A stretch of 64,000 nucleotides of DNA from Hippasteria phrygiana (Eukaryota > Echinodermata > Asteroidea > Valvatida > Goniasteridae): assembly GCA_037893225.1 (NCBI GenBank), contig JAZGUH010000529.1:496001-560000 (forward strand), in the 5' to 3' direction. The notes under the pieces are model-generated. The model was not told where the DNA came from, did no database searches, and saw nothing but the letters and a program-made list of their open reading frames with translations. Made by a program: the position numbers and the translations under genes. Below, in pieces: positions 20,256 to 30,199 of the stretch; position 1 is the first letter of the stretch, and each line of letters opens with the position of its first letter.

Positions 20256-20968
20256 ATCAGTAGCTCAAAAGCCTGAAGAAACCTGGAGGACGATGACGAT
20301 GAAGAAATTTTCAGTTTTAGAAGTGGGAGGAAAACCCCAGAATGATATTCTGGGGAAAACGCACAGAATCAGGCAGAGATTAAAAACTCAATCAACATGT
20401 CGGCCCTGGTGTAGGGCTGTTCACTTTCGAATAATTTAGTATTTGATTATTCGAAACTGGGTTTGACCGAATAATCAAAACTTGCTGATCAAGTTTTTCA
20501 AACGTCAGCTGCAACTGCATGCTGCGGCGGTAAAATTTGAACGCAAAGCACGCCAGTGTTTTACGTGCGGCGATTGATATTATGGACCGCTCTATTGACA
20601 TTTGTTCCCACGCGCCTATTGTATCAGGATCATTAGGGGTACATATAACGTTCTGATAACAAGAAACCAAACTCCATGCTGCATTTTTGCAGTTATTATT
20701 TTACAAGTTTCAAGGGTTTTACGGACAGGAACATAAACCTCCATCCACAAAAAGGTACTGTTGACAAAAAGGTGGCATTTGACACTGCTAAGCCTCGTAA
20801 CTTTTCTATTAAAAATAGCATCAGAGTCGTACATGCATATATTTATCTTTTTCTAATATTCGAACCGGCAAAAGGTATTTGAATATTCAGTTGACAAATG
20901 AATCTTCAAATATTCGGTATATTTGGGACAGCCCTACCCTGGTGGGATTCGAACCGGGGTCACAGCAG
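20256..20968 (-). mobile_element. SINE copy split by a hAT MITE
   Basis: The SINE body (AGCCTGAAGAAACCTGG, GGGAGGAAAACCCCAG, AATCAACATG) at 20256-20411 resumes at 20945-20968 with the B-box side (GATTCGAACCGGGG). The interruption is the 20412-20936 element with an 8-bp duplication. The tRNA-like head is truncated near 20968. It is the same family as 2403-2690. Confidence 0.8.
20412..20936. mobile_element. Non-autonomous hAT element with 8-bp target duplication
   Basis: The ends TAGGGCTGT and ACAGCCCTA are inverted, and both are flanked by CCCTGGTG (20404-20411 and 20937-20944). TAG...CTA ends and an 8-bp duplication are hAT hallmarks. The subterminal region is rich in ATTCGAA and AATAATC motifs shared with the 28301-28739 copy. 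Confidence 0.92.
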
Positions 20969-21150
20969 TGGTGGAAATTCCTGAAAAATCCCCTATTGAA
21001 AAATAGAAACACACAGATGCATCTCAATTTTTATTTCTTATGTTTTTATTATCGTTTCCAAACCATTTAGAGCATTTTTCCCCAATGTTCAATTCTATAA
21101 ACCTTTCAATGGCAGCAGGAATATCCTGCTGCCTAGAGTGGTATACTCAC

Positions 21151-21303
21151 AGCTACGTATTTCTTCCTGCCAAAGAAGCACATGCCGATGTTGTTCCATA
21201 GGGGGGCACTCTCTGGAACAGCCGCAGCAGCAATGCGGTACTTAGTGAGAGCCACGTCAAAGTCATTGTGTTGCTGCATCATGCTGCCGGCCACAAGGAT
21301 AGC
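21151..21303 (-). CDS. BBS4: BBS4 exon ([20 protein letters not shown]...)
   Basis: This 153-nt exon (51 codons, phase 0 at both ends) has acceptor TTTAG|GCT and donor GCT|GTGAGT. The translation [51 protein letters not shown] aligns throughout with human [20 protein letters not shown] and IGMCFFGKKKYVA. It encodes a complete TPR unit in the middle of the superhelix. The next BBS4 exons (human [20 protein letters not shown] and onward) should lie between here and 15343 but were not found. Confidence 0.95.
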
Positions 21304-21816
21304 CTAAAGGTATGTATCAGATAGTAAAAAAAGAAAAAAAACGGGTAAAAGATCATTATTTACACAGCAAGCCAACTTCCACGACTAAATCCTCGACACT
21401 CTTGCCAAAAATACAAATACAAAATCTCAAACATGGGAGATCAAATAGGTGTGAAAATCTACGCACACTACTGTTACACATTGTATGGCTAACATGTATA
21501 TACTGAATGAGAGATGTGAATTCTACAAATCTTTACTCTCGCAACAGTACATACTTAAACATTTTGGCATACTAACAACAAAACATTTTCTTCTGAAAGG
21601 TTCAAATTTTTTGATGTATTTTTGGTGTGTTAGTAATTTATCTAGACTTTGTACTGACCACTGCCTCTGCCCACAAACAAATACCATTTCCTAGCTACTA
21701 CATCATCTGCAATTAAAACATTGCTTGCCCAGCCTATTTTGTTGTATCCATCATCGTTCCAGAACCATTTACAGTATTTTTCCATGTTGATTTCTGCTAA
21801 ACTTTACGCCCCTTAA

Positions 21817-21964
21817 AGGCAGTGTACATGATTGGTCATTGTTGCAATTTTCAGAAATGGTTGAGTTACACACTTACCCCGGTTCTTTTCAGAACCACAC
21901 TTCTTCCTAGAAGAGATTTATTTCACATGGTGTTACCCGCAATCCCAGTCGCTGTATATTACCT
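21817..21964. mobile_element. Short TTAA-flanked MITE
   Basis: Starts AGGCAGTGTACATGATTGG after TTAA (21813-21816) and ends GTATATTACCT before TTAA (21965-21968). It is the same family as 4507-4937, with internal TTGCAATTTTCAGAAATGG shared by both, but internally deleted. Confidence 0.65.
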
Positions 21965-22316
21965 TTAACCCCTTGGGCATGGTATTTTACGGGAGACGTC
22001 AGGGTGTTGCAGCAATTTTGGCAGCCAAATCGAACCACTACAATGCATTTGTGCAGTCAAGCATGACATAAACAATAATCCAACAATGGATTGAAACTGC
22101 ACAAATGGCAGCCAATGGCGTCATCCGGCCTGGTGACACTTGTTTGCGTCCACAGACGTCATCCGTACGCAAAGGGTGAAATTGTGGGGATGTTTTCAGT
22201 GTTTTACTTGATGGCAAAGGGCCCAACCTGTATCAACTTGTCTACAGAAAATAATACCTTTATCTCGGAATGGCAAATATTTATAACATGAATAAAAAAT
22301 GAGGTAGGTGACTCAC

Positions 22317-22385
22317 CTTAACATTACTTGGGTCATAGGTCAAGGCATTACCAAGGTGTTCAAAGGCCCGTTGGTTTTGGTTTAC
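22317..22385 (-). CDS. BBS4: BBS4 exon ([20 protein letters not shown])
   Basis: This 69-nt exon, phase 0 at both ends, has acceptor TTTACCAG|GTA and donor AAG|GTGAGT. It reads [23 protein letters not shown], matching human [23 protein letters not shown]. It directly precedes the exon at 21303 in transcript order. Because the upstream exon (24287-24345) has four extra bases, translation entering this exon would be out of frame and meet TGA after eight codons. Confidence 0.93.
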
Positions 22386-22926
22386 CTGGTAAAAATTAGC
22401 ATTAAAAATCCCAGTCAAGCTTTTTCTAAGAAATTCCCTCATAGCCCGACAGTAAAACACGCTTAAGATCTCCCACACTTATGTGATGCGGTATGTCAAA
22501 ACCAGGCGGAATGGACCAATCTAGCCTATCAATCAAACAGCGCGCATTGACCAATAGGATTACGAATTTTGGTCAGGTAAATTAGCAACAGTTGCTACAG
22601 GCGTGGTCCGCCATTAGCTCAGTCAATCTCGGTCAAACTTTGTCACATGTGCTGTGAAAAGTGTACACAAACAAATGTGTTTGGTGCGGCCGGGCACCGT
22701 ATTTTGTCAATAAAAGTGGGCAGTTGGTAAAATTTGGAGGTAGCCGGAGCTTACCGGAGGTAGGTTTATATACCGGTACAATGTTTTCTAGCCTTACAAA
22801 TTGGTTTCCTGTTAATAATATTCACCAATAGTATACCATTCAATCGGTGAAATCTAGAAGGAATGAAACATTTTAAATACAAAAGTAGTCATTCTTTTGG
22901 TCAGTAGAAAGCACAGAAGTATAATA

Positions 22927-23924
22927 TAAACTCCTCAAAAAAAGTTCGGAAACTCAAGTTTGACAGACGATTTCTCTCTTGTTTCCAACTCCTTTTCCTT
23001 GAATTTGGTATCATTGGAAAGCCCCGTTATTCTTCTTTACAATGGTGTGTCATTTGTTATGATTAAGCTATTGGGGGATGTGCAGCACAGCTGAATATGG
23101 GGGTGGGTGTAAAGTGAAATGTGACAAAATGCATTGCAATTGTCCAAAAGTGTATTGACTCTTGCTGTTATGAGTTTGGAGGATTGGTGTGTCTTGAATG
23201 ATTCTCTGCTTACTAACCAATATTTAAAGGTTGTAAGCCACAAATGTGCGGGAAAAGTTTAGAAATCCACACGGCCTGTCACAATAAATTGCCTCCGGGA
23301 TAGCAAATCTGTTGTTAATGTGCTTGCGTTTCAAACAGAGTAAAAGATTATTTGTCATTTTCGGCACTCAAACACCCAGTAATGCTCCATCAGTAACAAG
23401 AAGTCTCTCTCACAGTACAATGCAACGGCTATCACTAACAAAAGAAAAAGCAAGACGTAAGGAATGTCTTTTTTTCTGGTTTAATCATTGAACAGTAAAT
23501 GTTTCTTCATTGAACAATGTTAAAGTCAAGAGCCTCAGTAGCGGGTGGAAGATCCGAATGCAGCCACAACAGCCTGTCACCTCCTCCTCATGCTGTTCAA
23601 GAGCCAGTTCACACGTTGCTGTGGGATGGCGTCCCATTCATCAATCAGGATCTGTTGCAGATCTGTTACACATTCCCATCCTCCAAGCAAAAGGAATGCA
23701 CTTTTGGACAATAGTAATGCATTTTGTCACATTTCACTTTACACCCACCCCTATATTCAGCTGTGCTGCACATCCCCCAATTGCTTAATCATAACAAATG
23801 ACACATCATTGTAAAGAAGAATAACAGGGCTTTCCAATGATACCAAATTCAAGGAAAAGGAGTTGGAAACAAGAGAGAAATCGTCAGTCAAACTTGAGTT
23901 TCCGAACTTTTTTTGAGGCGTTTA
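22927..23924. mobile_element. Tc1/mariner-like element with ~220-bp inverted ends and transposase remnant
   Basis: The arms 22927-23150 and 23698-23924 mirror each other (CTCCTCAAAAAAAGTTCGGA and its complement at the outer tips, flanked by TA). On the minus strand at about 23545-23690 the frame reads DLQQILIDEWDAIPQQRVNW and LLNSMRRR, a Tc1-type transposase C-terminus, with an internal TGA where Cys is expected. It is a deleted, non-autonomous copy. Confidence 0.8.
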
Positions 23925-24286
23925 TATGAGGTAACCAGAAAACGTAAAGAATCTTCTTTAATATTAGACTATGGTATAATTGCGTCGTAACATCCGCGGT
24001 TTCTTTTATTCCAATACTAACATACCCAGCAACACAGCTAACATCTACTTTCTGCAACGAGCCCGTCCTTTCCGAAACACAAATTTAAGCAATGTAGCGT
24101 GTCACTCTTCCTCATCCTTAGATAACATTTCCCCGCAACAGCAACTTGACCATCCTTAATGACTTCACAAATGACTTTATGTACATACCCCTCCTTAAAA
24201 TAATTGTAACCCTTAACTTTCGCCCGCTTGCTAACTTTGTCCCTGCCTAAAGAATTTAAATCCACCGCCTAACATCAAGCCTTTAC

Positions 24287-24345
24287 CTGAAGATACAACA
24301 AACCAATTAAGTGTCGTCAACAGTTCAGGATTCTCCGGAGAAAAC
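24287..24345 (-). pseudogene. BBS4: BBS4 exon with a 4-base surplus
   Basis: Acceptor TTTCACAG|G and donor CAG|GTAAAG are good. With GA from the exon at 26626 it opens E-FSPENPELLTTL, matching human EFSPENTELLTTL. Human continues GLLYLQ, and here GGTTTGTTGTATCTTCAG would encode exactly GLLYLQ, but four bases (AATT or an equivalent placement) lie between CTT and GGT. The exon is 59 nt instead of 55, shifting the frame to NWFVVSS and then a stop in the next exon. It could be a real null allele, a pseudogene lesion or a sequence error. Confidence 0.88.
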
Positions 24346-25658
24346 CTGTGAAATAAAATGATACAATGAAACTACTTGAATGCGCCTTATTCACATTTCA
24401 GCCATGTTATGTCTCGGTCCTTGAATCTACACAAACAACACGCGCATCCACAGACAAGCATACAACTGGATGCTCACAGTGCAATTAGGGCGCAATTGCG
24501 GCGCTATGAACACTGAGAAAAACAGTAGAAAACAGTGAGTAGGGTACGTTGAAAAACCCAGCATTTCCATCAAAATAGTCGCTAAATATGTCGTTTTTTT
24601 TCTTAGTTCCATTTATATATTGTGTGTGTGTTTGTGTGAGATCATGGAGCTCCTTTTTTCTAGCTCCATGGTAAGATCAACATTTTGCAGCCTAATAATC
24701 ATTTTGGAATACATCCAAATTCACCATGCGGTTTCATTTTTGATGAGTCACTGTTGTGATCGCTGGTAAACGAATTTACTGCTGCATTTCCAATCGCCCG
24801 CCAAGTACCAGCCAGTACACATGCCATTCATAAAAAGAGGGTGGGCTGCTATGCATGCGCGTATAAATCTGGAAACTTTTGGCGTCGACTCGACTGACGA
24901 CGTGACGCCACCGCTCTAAACTTTTTAAGTACAGGGGTAGCTGAAATTAGAACATTGCGAAATTCATAGCGAAAACATTTACAGGAATATTTTGAATATT
25001 TTCCTGTAATTTTCCGGATCTTTTGCCTATCCACCTGTCTCAATATTTTACAAGATAATATCAGTTACTTAACCAATATAATCAAACCACGCCCCTGGCC
25101 AACATGTGGGCATGCATATGCAGTAGCCCTGTTTACGACTTTGCTGTATAACCCTACATATAAAATATCACGTGAGACCAACTTGCCAATCAAATGACGG
25201 TACGGTCTTTCAGTCAGCAAGTGCTCAACCACAAGGGAGTTCCTCAAGATGAGAAATAACTTGCTCAAGTACAAGTGAGCGCAAAATTTTCCCATGCTGC
25301 TCACACTCGTATGTCTGTTAATTCACAACTTTTTTTTACGGTATTAAGTGCTTTTATAGCAGTAATTTTGTTTACCTGGTATACATGTGGAACTTTGCAG
25401 TTTCTGCAATATTTAATCCTGGATTTGTTTTCGAAAATCGCCGGCGATTCCTCGCCACTTGTTGGTGGATCGCCAAGTGCAGGACTACACGGGTTTTTGA
25501 CGCGTGATGGGGAAAGAATAATCCGAAACAAACGTTTTGAAATATAGTTCTGAAAGTTTTCTTAATTTGTTTAAAGGAATTTTATGAAAACGTTTTCAGG
25601 ACCTGCATACAATTGCCAATCTCCGTTAAAATTCATCAGATGATACGAAACCTGATTC

Positions 25659-26290
25659 GCATAACTTAATGAAATGTCAAAAGAAAAATGTTCGTGAGGA
25701 AATTGCATGGTATAGGCGCGAGGACTGGAATTGCTTATAAGAGGATCTGAGAACTACGATCCTCCACTCGCACCCCAAGCCACCAAACCTAGTGGTCACA
25801 GCTCCCCTATGTCCGCCCATTTCCACCATGCTACGGACATAATGAACACAGACTCATACTTAAAACCAACTCAACACCAGCTCGGATTAAGTTTCTCAAG
25901 TCAACAGAAAGAAAGTGTCACTGAATGGGATAGCGCTATCATCCCCTCAAACATTCGCATAACTTAATGAAATGTCAAAAGAAAAATGTTTGTGAGGAAA
26001 TTGCATGGTATAGGCGCGAGGACTGGAATTGCTTATAAGAGGATCTGAGAACTACGATCCTCCACTCGCACCCCCAGCCACCAAACCTAACCTGGTCACA
26101 GCTCCCCTATGTCCGCCCATCTCCACCATGCTACGGACATAACGAACACAGACTCATACTTAAAACCAACTCAACACCAGCTCGGATTAAGTTTCTCAAG
26201 TCAACAGAAAGAAAGTGTCACTGAATGGGATAGCGCTATCATCCCCTCAAACATTCGCATAACTTAATGAAATGTCAAAAGAAAAATGTT
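25659..26290. repeat. ~300-bp tandem duplication (2.1 copies)
   Basis: GCATAACTTAATGAAATGTC begins near 25659, 25957 and 26257, giving two complete units of 298 and 300 bp and the start of a third. Units differ at few positions (e.g. AACCTAGTGG versus AACCTAACCTGG). Unit content (ACTCATACTTAAAACCAACT) looks like a piece of a transposon or gene; I do not recognise it. The third unit runs into GGCGCCAGGACTGGAATC repeats (26316-26360). Confidence 0.85.
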
Positions 26291-26625
26291 CGTGAGGAAA
26301 TTGCATGGTATAGGCGCCAGGACTGGAATCGGCGCCAGGACTGGAATCGACGGGCTGGGAACTGGAATCGGCTACATCAGAGAATTGATTCCTCAAAAAA
26401 GAGTTTGGAATAGATTCTTATTGATTCCGGAGTGGAATCGCCCAAGCCTACATCATAGTTCCATGTAAAGTAATAGTGCCAAGGCACTACAGTCCTGAAC
26501 CCATCAAAATTCAACACAACCAGCTGTTGGAGTTTGTAAGGCTTGGGGTAGTTAGGGTTAAACATTAACAAAAAACAGTAATCTGAACCCTTTGACTGAA
26601 TAGATTATTAGTTTTCAAAGCTTAC

Positions 26626-26753
26626 TCAATGGCTCTCTTGTACACATCAATTGCCATGTGGATGTCACCTTCCATCAGATAGATCTTAGCTAGCATGATG
26701 TATGACAGGTCATGGCGGTTGAACTGTATAGCCTGCTTCAGTAACTCCTTGGC
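26626..26753 (-). CDS. BBS4: BBS4 exon (AKELLKQAIQFNRHDLSYIM...)
   Basis: This 128-nt exon has acceptor TTGTTAG|GCC and donor GA|GTAAGC, entering in phase 0 and leaving two bases. Translation AKELLKQAIQFNRHDLSYIM, LAKIYLMEGDIHMAIDVYKR, AI matches human [20 protein letters not shown] and HLLEGDLDKAIEVYKKAVE. It encodes one TPR repeat. Confidence 0.95.
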
Positions 26754-26828
26754 CTAACAAAATGCAAGAGAAGAACCCAATCACTGGTCAATATGTTTAA
26801 CCTCACAAGGCCTTTCAAACAGACTTAA

Positions 26829-27418
26829 GACCGCATTTACACTGGATCCCACAAGGGGGATCAAAGGGGGATCGACGGCAAGTGTAAACGCAAGGTGGAT
26901 CGGGGTCTGATCCAGATCAGATCCACCTTACTCGATCCCCATTTTGAGATAGATCCGATCCGGATCTGATCCTGCAATGCTCAAGTGTAAACGCAATTGG
27001 TGGATCAGACCCTGCAATTTGACACAACCACATGCGGTGTGCATGACGCAATAGATTATGGGAAGGCTGAAAGTAAGCAAAACATTTCCGCAGTTCCAAA
27101 TAAACTGCAAATACATGGTTGGTACTCCGTCCGCACCGTCATTAACATCGTCATCTCTGAAATCATAAAAAAATGACAAGGTACGTACGTTACGTTTTTA
27201 CACTGATTATTTAGCACACAAAAAATGGCCGCAAGGTGGGCTGCGTACTGCACACACTCAATGATCTTCCATCCTTCCTTTCGCTGTAAATGGTAGATCA
27301 AAGCAGGATCGGGATTGAGTGTAAATGCATCACGATTTATTTGCGGTTGAGCTTCCATGTGGTTTTATTACCACATAGGACCCGATCTCCCTTTGCAGAT
27401 TCAGTGTAAATGTGGTGT
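26829..27418. mobile_element. MITE with GCATTTACACTG ends
   Basis: Left end ACCGCATTTACACTGGATC is mirrored by GATTCAGTGTAAATGTGGT at the right, with inner GGATCxxGATCC-rich and TGTAAACGCAA motifs. The duplication at the insertion site is not clear. There is no coding capacity. Confidence 0.65.
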
Positions 27419-27477
27419 AAAGTGCATTTGGGCATACATGCACGCTCAATCACCATTGCCCAACCAGATCAAATCGT

Positions 27478-28228
27478 GTGGTGCGTCTTCGTTTTTGTCT
27501 GTTTTATCGTTGTGTAATCCATGTTGTTTATTATTTCACTGGTCAATTGGTGACTGTTGAGCTCAGATTAGTGGTTAAAGTTGTCATTTTCTTTTTTATT
27601 CCCCCCCCTCCCCCGCCCCGTCAAAAAAAAGAAGAAGAAGAACTGCCGTGCAGCCCACCCAGCCAGGACACTCATCCAGCCCGCCAAAATTGGTAATTTC
27701 GAGGACTTATGAAAGTGTATTTGTAATGGGCTCCGTGCGCGACGAATGAGGGCGCTGTCCACATAGCAACCACACTTCCATGGGCAGTACGTCGCTGGTA
27801 TAACACACCGCGCTCCTCGTTCATTTGATACTCGCATACCAGTGGGATTGCTTTGTCTGTTTGCCGACTCTCGATAATTGCATTTTCAATAAGAATATCA
27901 TAGCGGGAACCAGACACTTAAATTGAATTCTGGTAAGATGGCGTCGATATTGACCCCCCAACTCGCCTTTTCTTTCCGCTGAGGGAGTACATGTAGTTGT
28001 GCACGGAGCCCATAGTGACACTCGTTCGCGCGCTGCTTACACTTTAGGATTGCATGTGTAGTGGAACCATTTACATACTAGCGCTTCAGCATGCAGCACG
28101 ATGACTTTTGTGGTAGGACGTTGTCAGCGCCGCGGTGCGGCTTATACGCCAACTTTAAATCTTAATTTGCAGATTTTTGTGTGCTGCGGCTTATACTCCG
28201 CGTAGCCTATATTCCAAAAATTACGGTA
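27478..28228. repeat. Left arm of a ~750-bp inverted repeat
   Basis: From GTGGTGCGTCTTCGTTTTTG to AAAAATTACGGTA, this segment is the reverse complement of about 29396-30174, including a poly(C)/poly(G) block and the GTTGGGGGTCAATAT / ATATTGACCCCCCAAC stretch. The inner end (GCGGCTTATACTCCGCG...TTACGGTA) belongs to a widespread MITE type also seen at 31600-31700. The BBS4 exon 28748-28874 lies between the arms. Confidence 0.8.
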
Positions 28229-28300
28229 GCTAGTTGTAAAAAAATGCAAATAAATGTGCAAAACGAGTAAAGGTAACAGACTTTTTAAAACAAAATTTAC

Positions 28301-28739
28301 TAGGGCTGGGTCAAATCAAATAATTGAATATTCGAATATTCGACCTTCCATTCGATCAAATATTTGAATATTCGGTTGTCCGCTGGGCAAATTTTTGGGG
28401 TAAACAAAGTATGTACAGAGGAAGTTTAATTAATGCACAAAACTGCTCATTAAAATCATTATAACAAATTCTCACCTCATGACTATCGCCAGCACCAAGG
28501 AATGATTTAGTAATGGTTTAGCACACGAGCAAAAATGCACATATACTTTTTTGTAGGAACAGGTTACATTCATCATCACGTGTTTCTAACAGATAACCTG
28601 CTGTCAGACAATTATTTGGACAGGAACCAGTCACGAAGTCACGGATGCAATATTTGAACTTTCCCTTTGCATTTCACCTTCGAATAATCGAACACGAAAA
28701 TAAATATTCAAATATTTGATAATATTCAGCACAGCCCTA
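28301..28739. mobile_element. hAT MITE abutting a BBS4 splice donor
   Basis: Ends TAGGGCTG and CAGCCCTA; both are flanked by AAATTTAC (28293-28300 and 28740-28747). The right duplication copy is, on the minus strand, GTAAATTT, i.e. the first eight bases of the intron after the BBS4 exon. The interior is rich in ATATTCGAATATTCG as in the 20412-20936 relative. Confidence 0.93.
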
Positions 28740-28747
28740 AAATTTAC

Positions 28748-28874
28748 CTTCATGTACTCTTTGAGGTACATGTAGCAGACACCTTGGTTGTGGCTAATCT
28801 CCCAGTCACGGCTGCTCATCCGAGCAGCTTCAGAATAGACATCGATGGCCGCCTTGTGTCTTCCAAGAAGAAAC
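28748..28874 (-). CDS. BBS4: BBS4 exon (LFLLGRHKAAIDVYSEAARM...)
   Basis: This 127-nt exon has acceptor TTGACAG|G and donor AAG|GTAAAT. With TT carried from the exon at 32323 it reads L-FLLGRHKAAIDVYSEAARM, SSRDWEISHNQGVCYMYLKE, YMK, matching human [20 protein letters not shown] and DWEISHNLGVCYIYLKQF. It ends in phase 0. A hAT MITE starts eight bases into the following intron. Confidence 0.95.
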
Positions 28875-29395
28875 CTGTCAAGATTCCCAATAGGTCATCT
28901 TTATGATAAAAACTCAGGCAGGTTTGGTTAATGTTAGTTACAGCATACACGTTTTTACTTGTTGACTTGAGCCTTAACGTCCTAGGCATTCACTATGGGG
29001 TAAAGTACAATACATGTATACTACAAAGTACTACATAATTTCTCATATGCGTCTTAAGAATACTAAAGTTTACTACTGGTAGTATTTTGTAGGCGAGGTT
29101 AGGGTGTTAATATTCATAAACATAGGGTACACGGATAAGTCAACTCAACTCTAAAGCCTGGTTTCCATATAATCGCAATGAACACCGACAGCACACAAGA
29201 TGGCAAGTCGCAGACGTCCGGGCGTGGGCGCAGAGACGGTTCTGGACATCATTCAACTAAACATTTTCGACAAAATGGCGTCCGAATGCTTGAAAATGTC
29301 TTACTGAAATGGCGTTTTTTGGAACTTCACACTTTTCTGAAAGCTGAACTGATATTTCATTTTGATAGATTTCAATTACGAGGCAGCTATTTTAC

Positions 29396-30174
29396 TTTCC
29401 GTAATTTTCGGAATATAGGCCGCGCGGAGTATAAGCCACAGCACGCAAAATTCTGCAAATTAAGATTTAAAGTTGCCGTATTAGCCGCACCGGCGTATAA
29501 ACCGCACCGCGGCGCTAACGACCAACCACAAAAGTCATCGTGCTGCATAGCGCTAGTATGTAAATGGTTTCACTATCACATGCAATCCTAAAGTGTAAGC
29601 AGCGCGCGAACGAGATAGGGCTCCGTGCAAAGAAAAAGTGGGAAAAAAAAGGCGAGTTGGGGGTCAATATCGTCGCTATCTTACATGACTTCAATTTAAG
29701 TGTCTGGTTCCCGCTATGATATTCTTATTGAAAACGCAATTATCGAGAGTCGGCAAACAGACAAAGCAATCCCACTGGTATACGAGTATCAAATGAACGA
29801 GGAGCGCGGTGCGTAATACCAGCGACGTACAGCCCATTGAAGCGCGGTTGCTATGTGGACAGCGCCCTCATTCGACGCGCACGGAGCCCAATAAACTTTC
29901 CTAAGTCCTCAAAATTACCAATTTTGACGGGCTGGATGAGTGTCCTAGCTGGGTGGGCCGCGCGGCAGTTCTTTTTTCTTTTCTTTTTTGACGGGGCAGG
30001 GGGGGGGGGGGGGGGGGGGGGGCTGGGGGGGGGGGGGAATAAAAAAAGAAAATGACAACTTTAACAACTAATCTGAGCTCAACAGTCACCAATTGACCAG
30101 TGAAATAATAAACAACATGGATTACACAACGATAAAACAGACAAAAACGAACAGACGCACCACACGATTTGTGA
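29396..30174. repeat. Right arm of the ~750-bp inverted repeat
   Basis: Reverse complement of 27478-28228, from CCGTAATTTTCGGAATATAG to the mirrored GCACCACACGATTTG. It contains a G24 run at 29999-30022 where the other arm has a short C run with CCCTCCCCCGCCCC. Confidence 0.8.
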
Positions 30175-30199
30175 GGTGTGAACAGTACTTACGGTACAT

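Noticed and set aside
19977..20276. 99-codon ORF as the missing BBS4 exon
   Set aside because: It is on the wrong strand and has no TPR-like spacing of small and aromatic residues.
23510..23814. Plus-strand ORFs of 65-92 codons
   Set aside because: They are antisense to the Tc1-type transposase remnant and include its inverted end.
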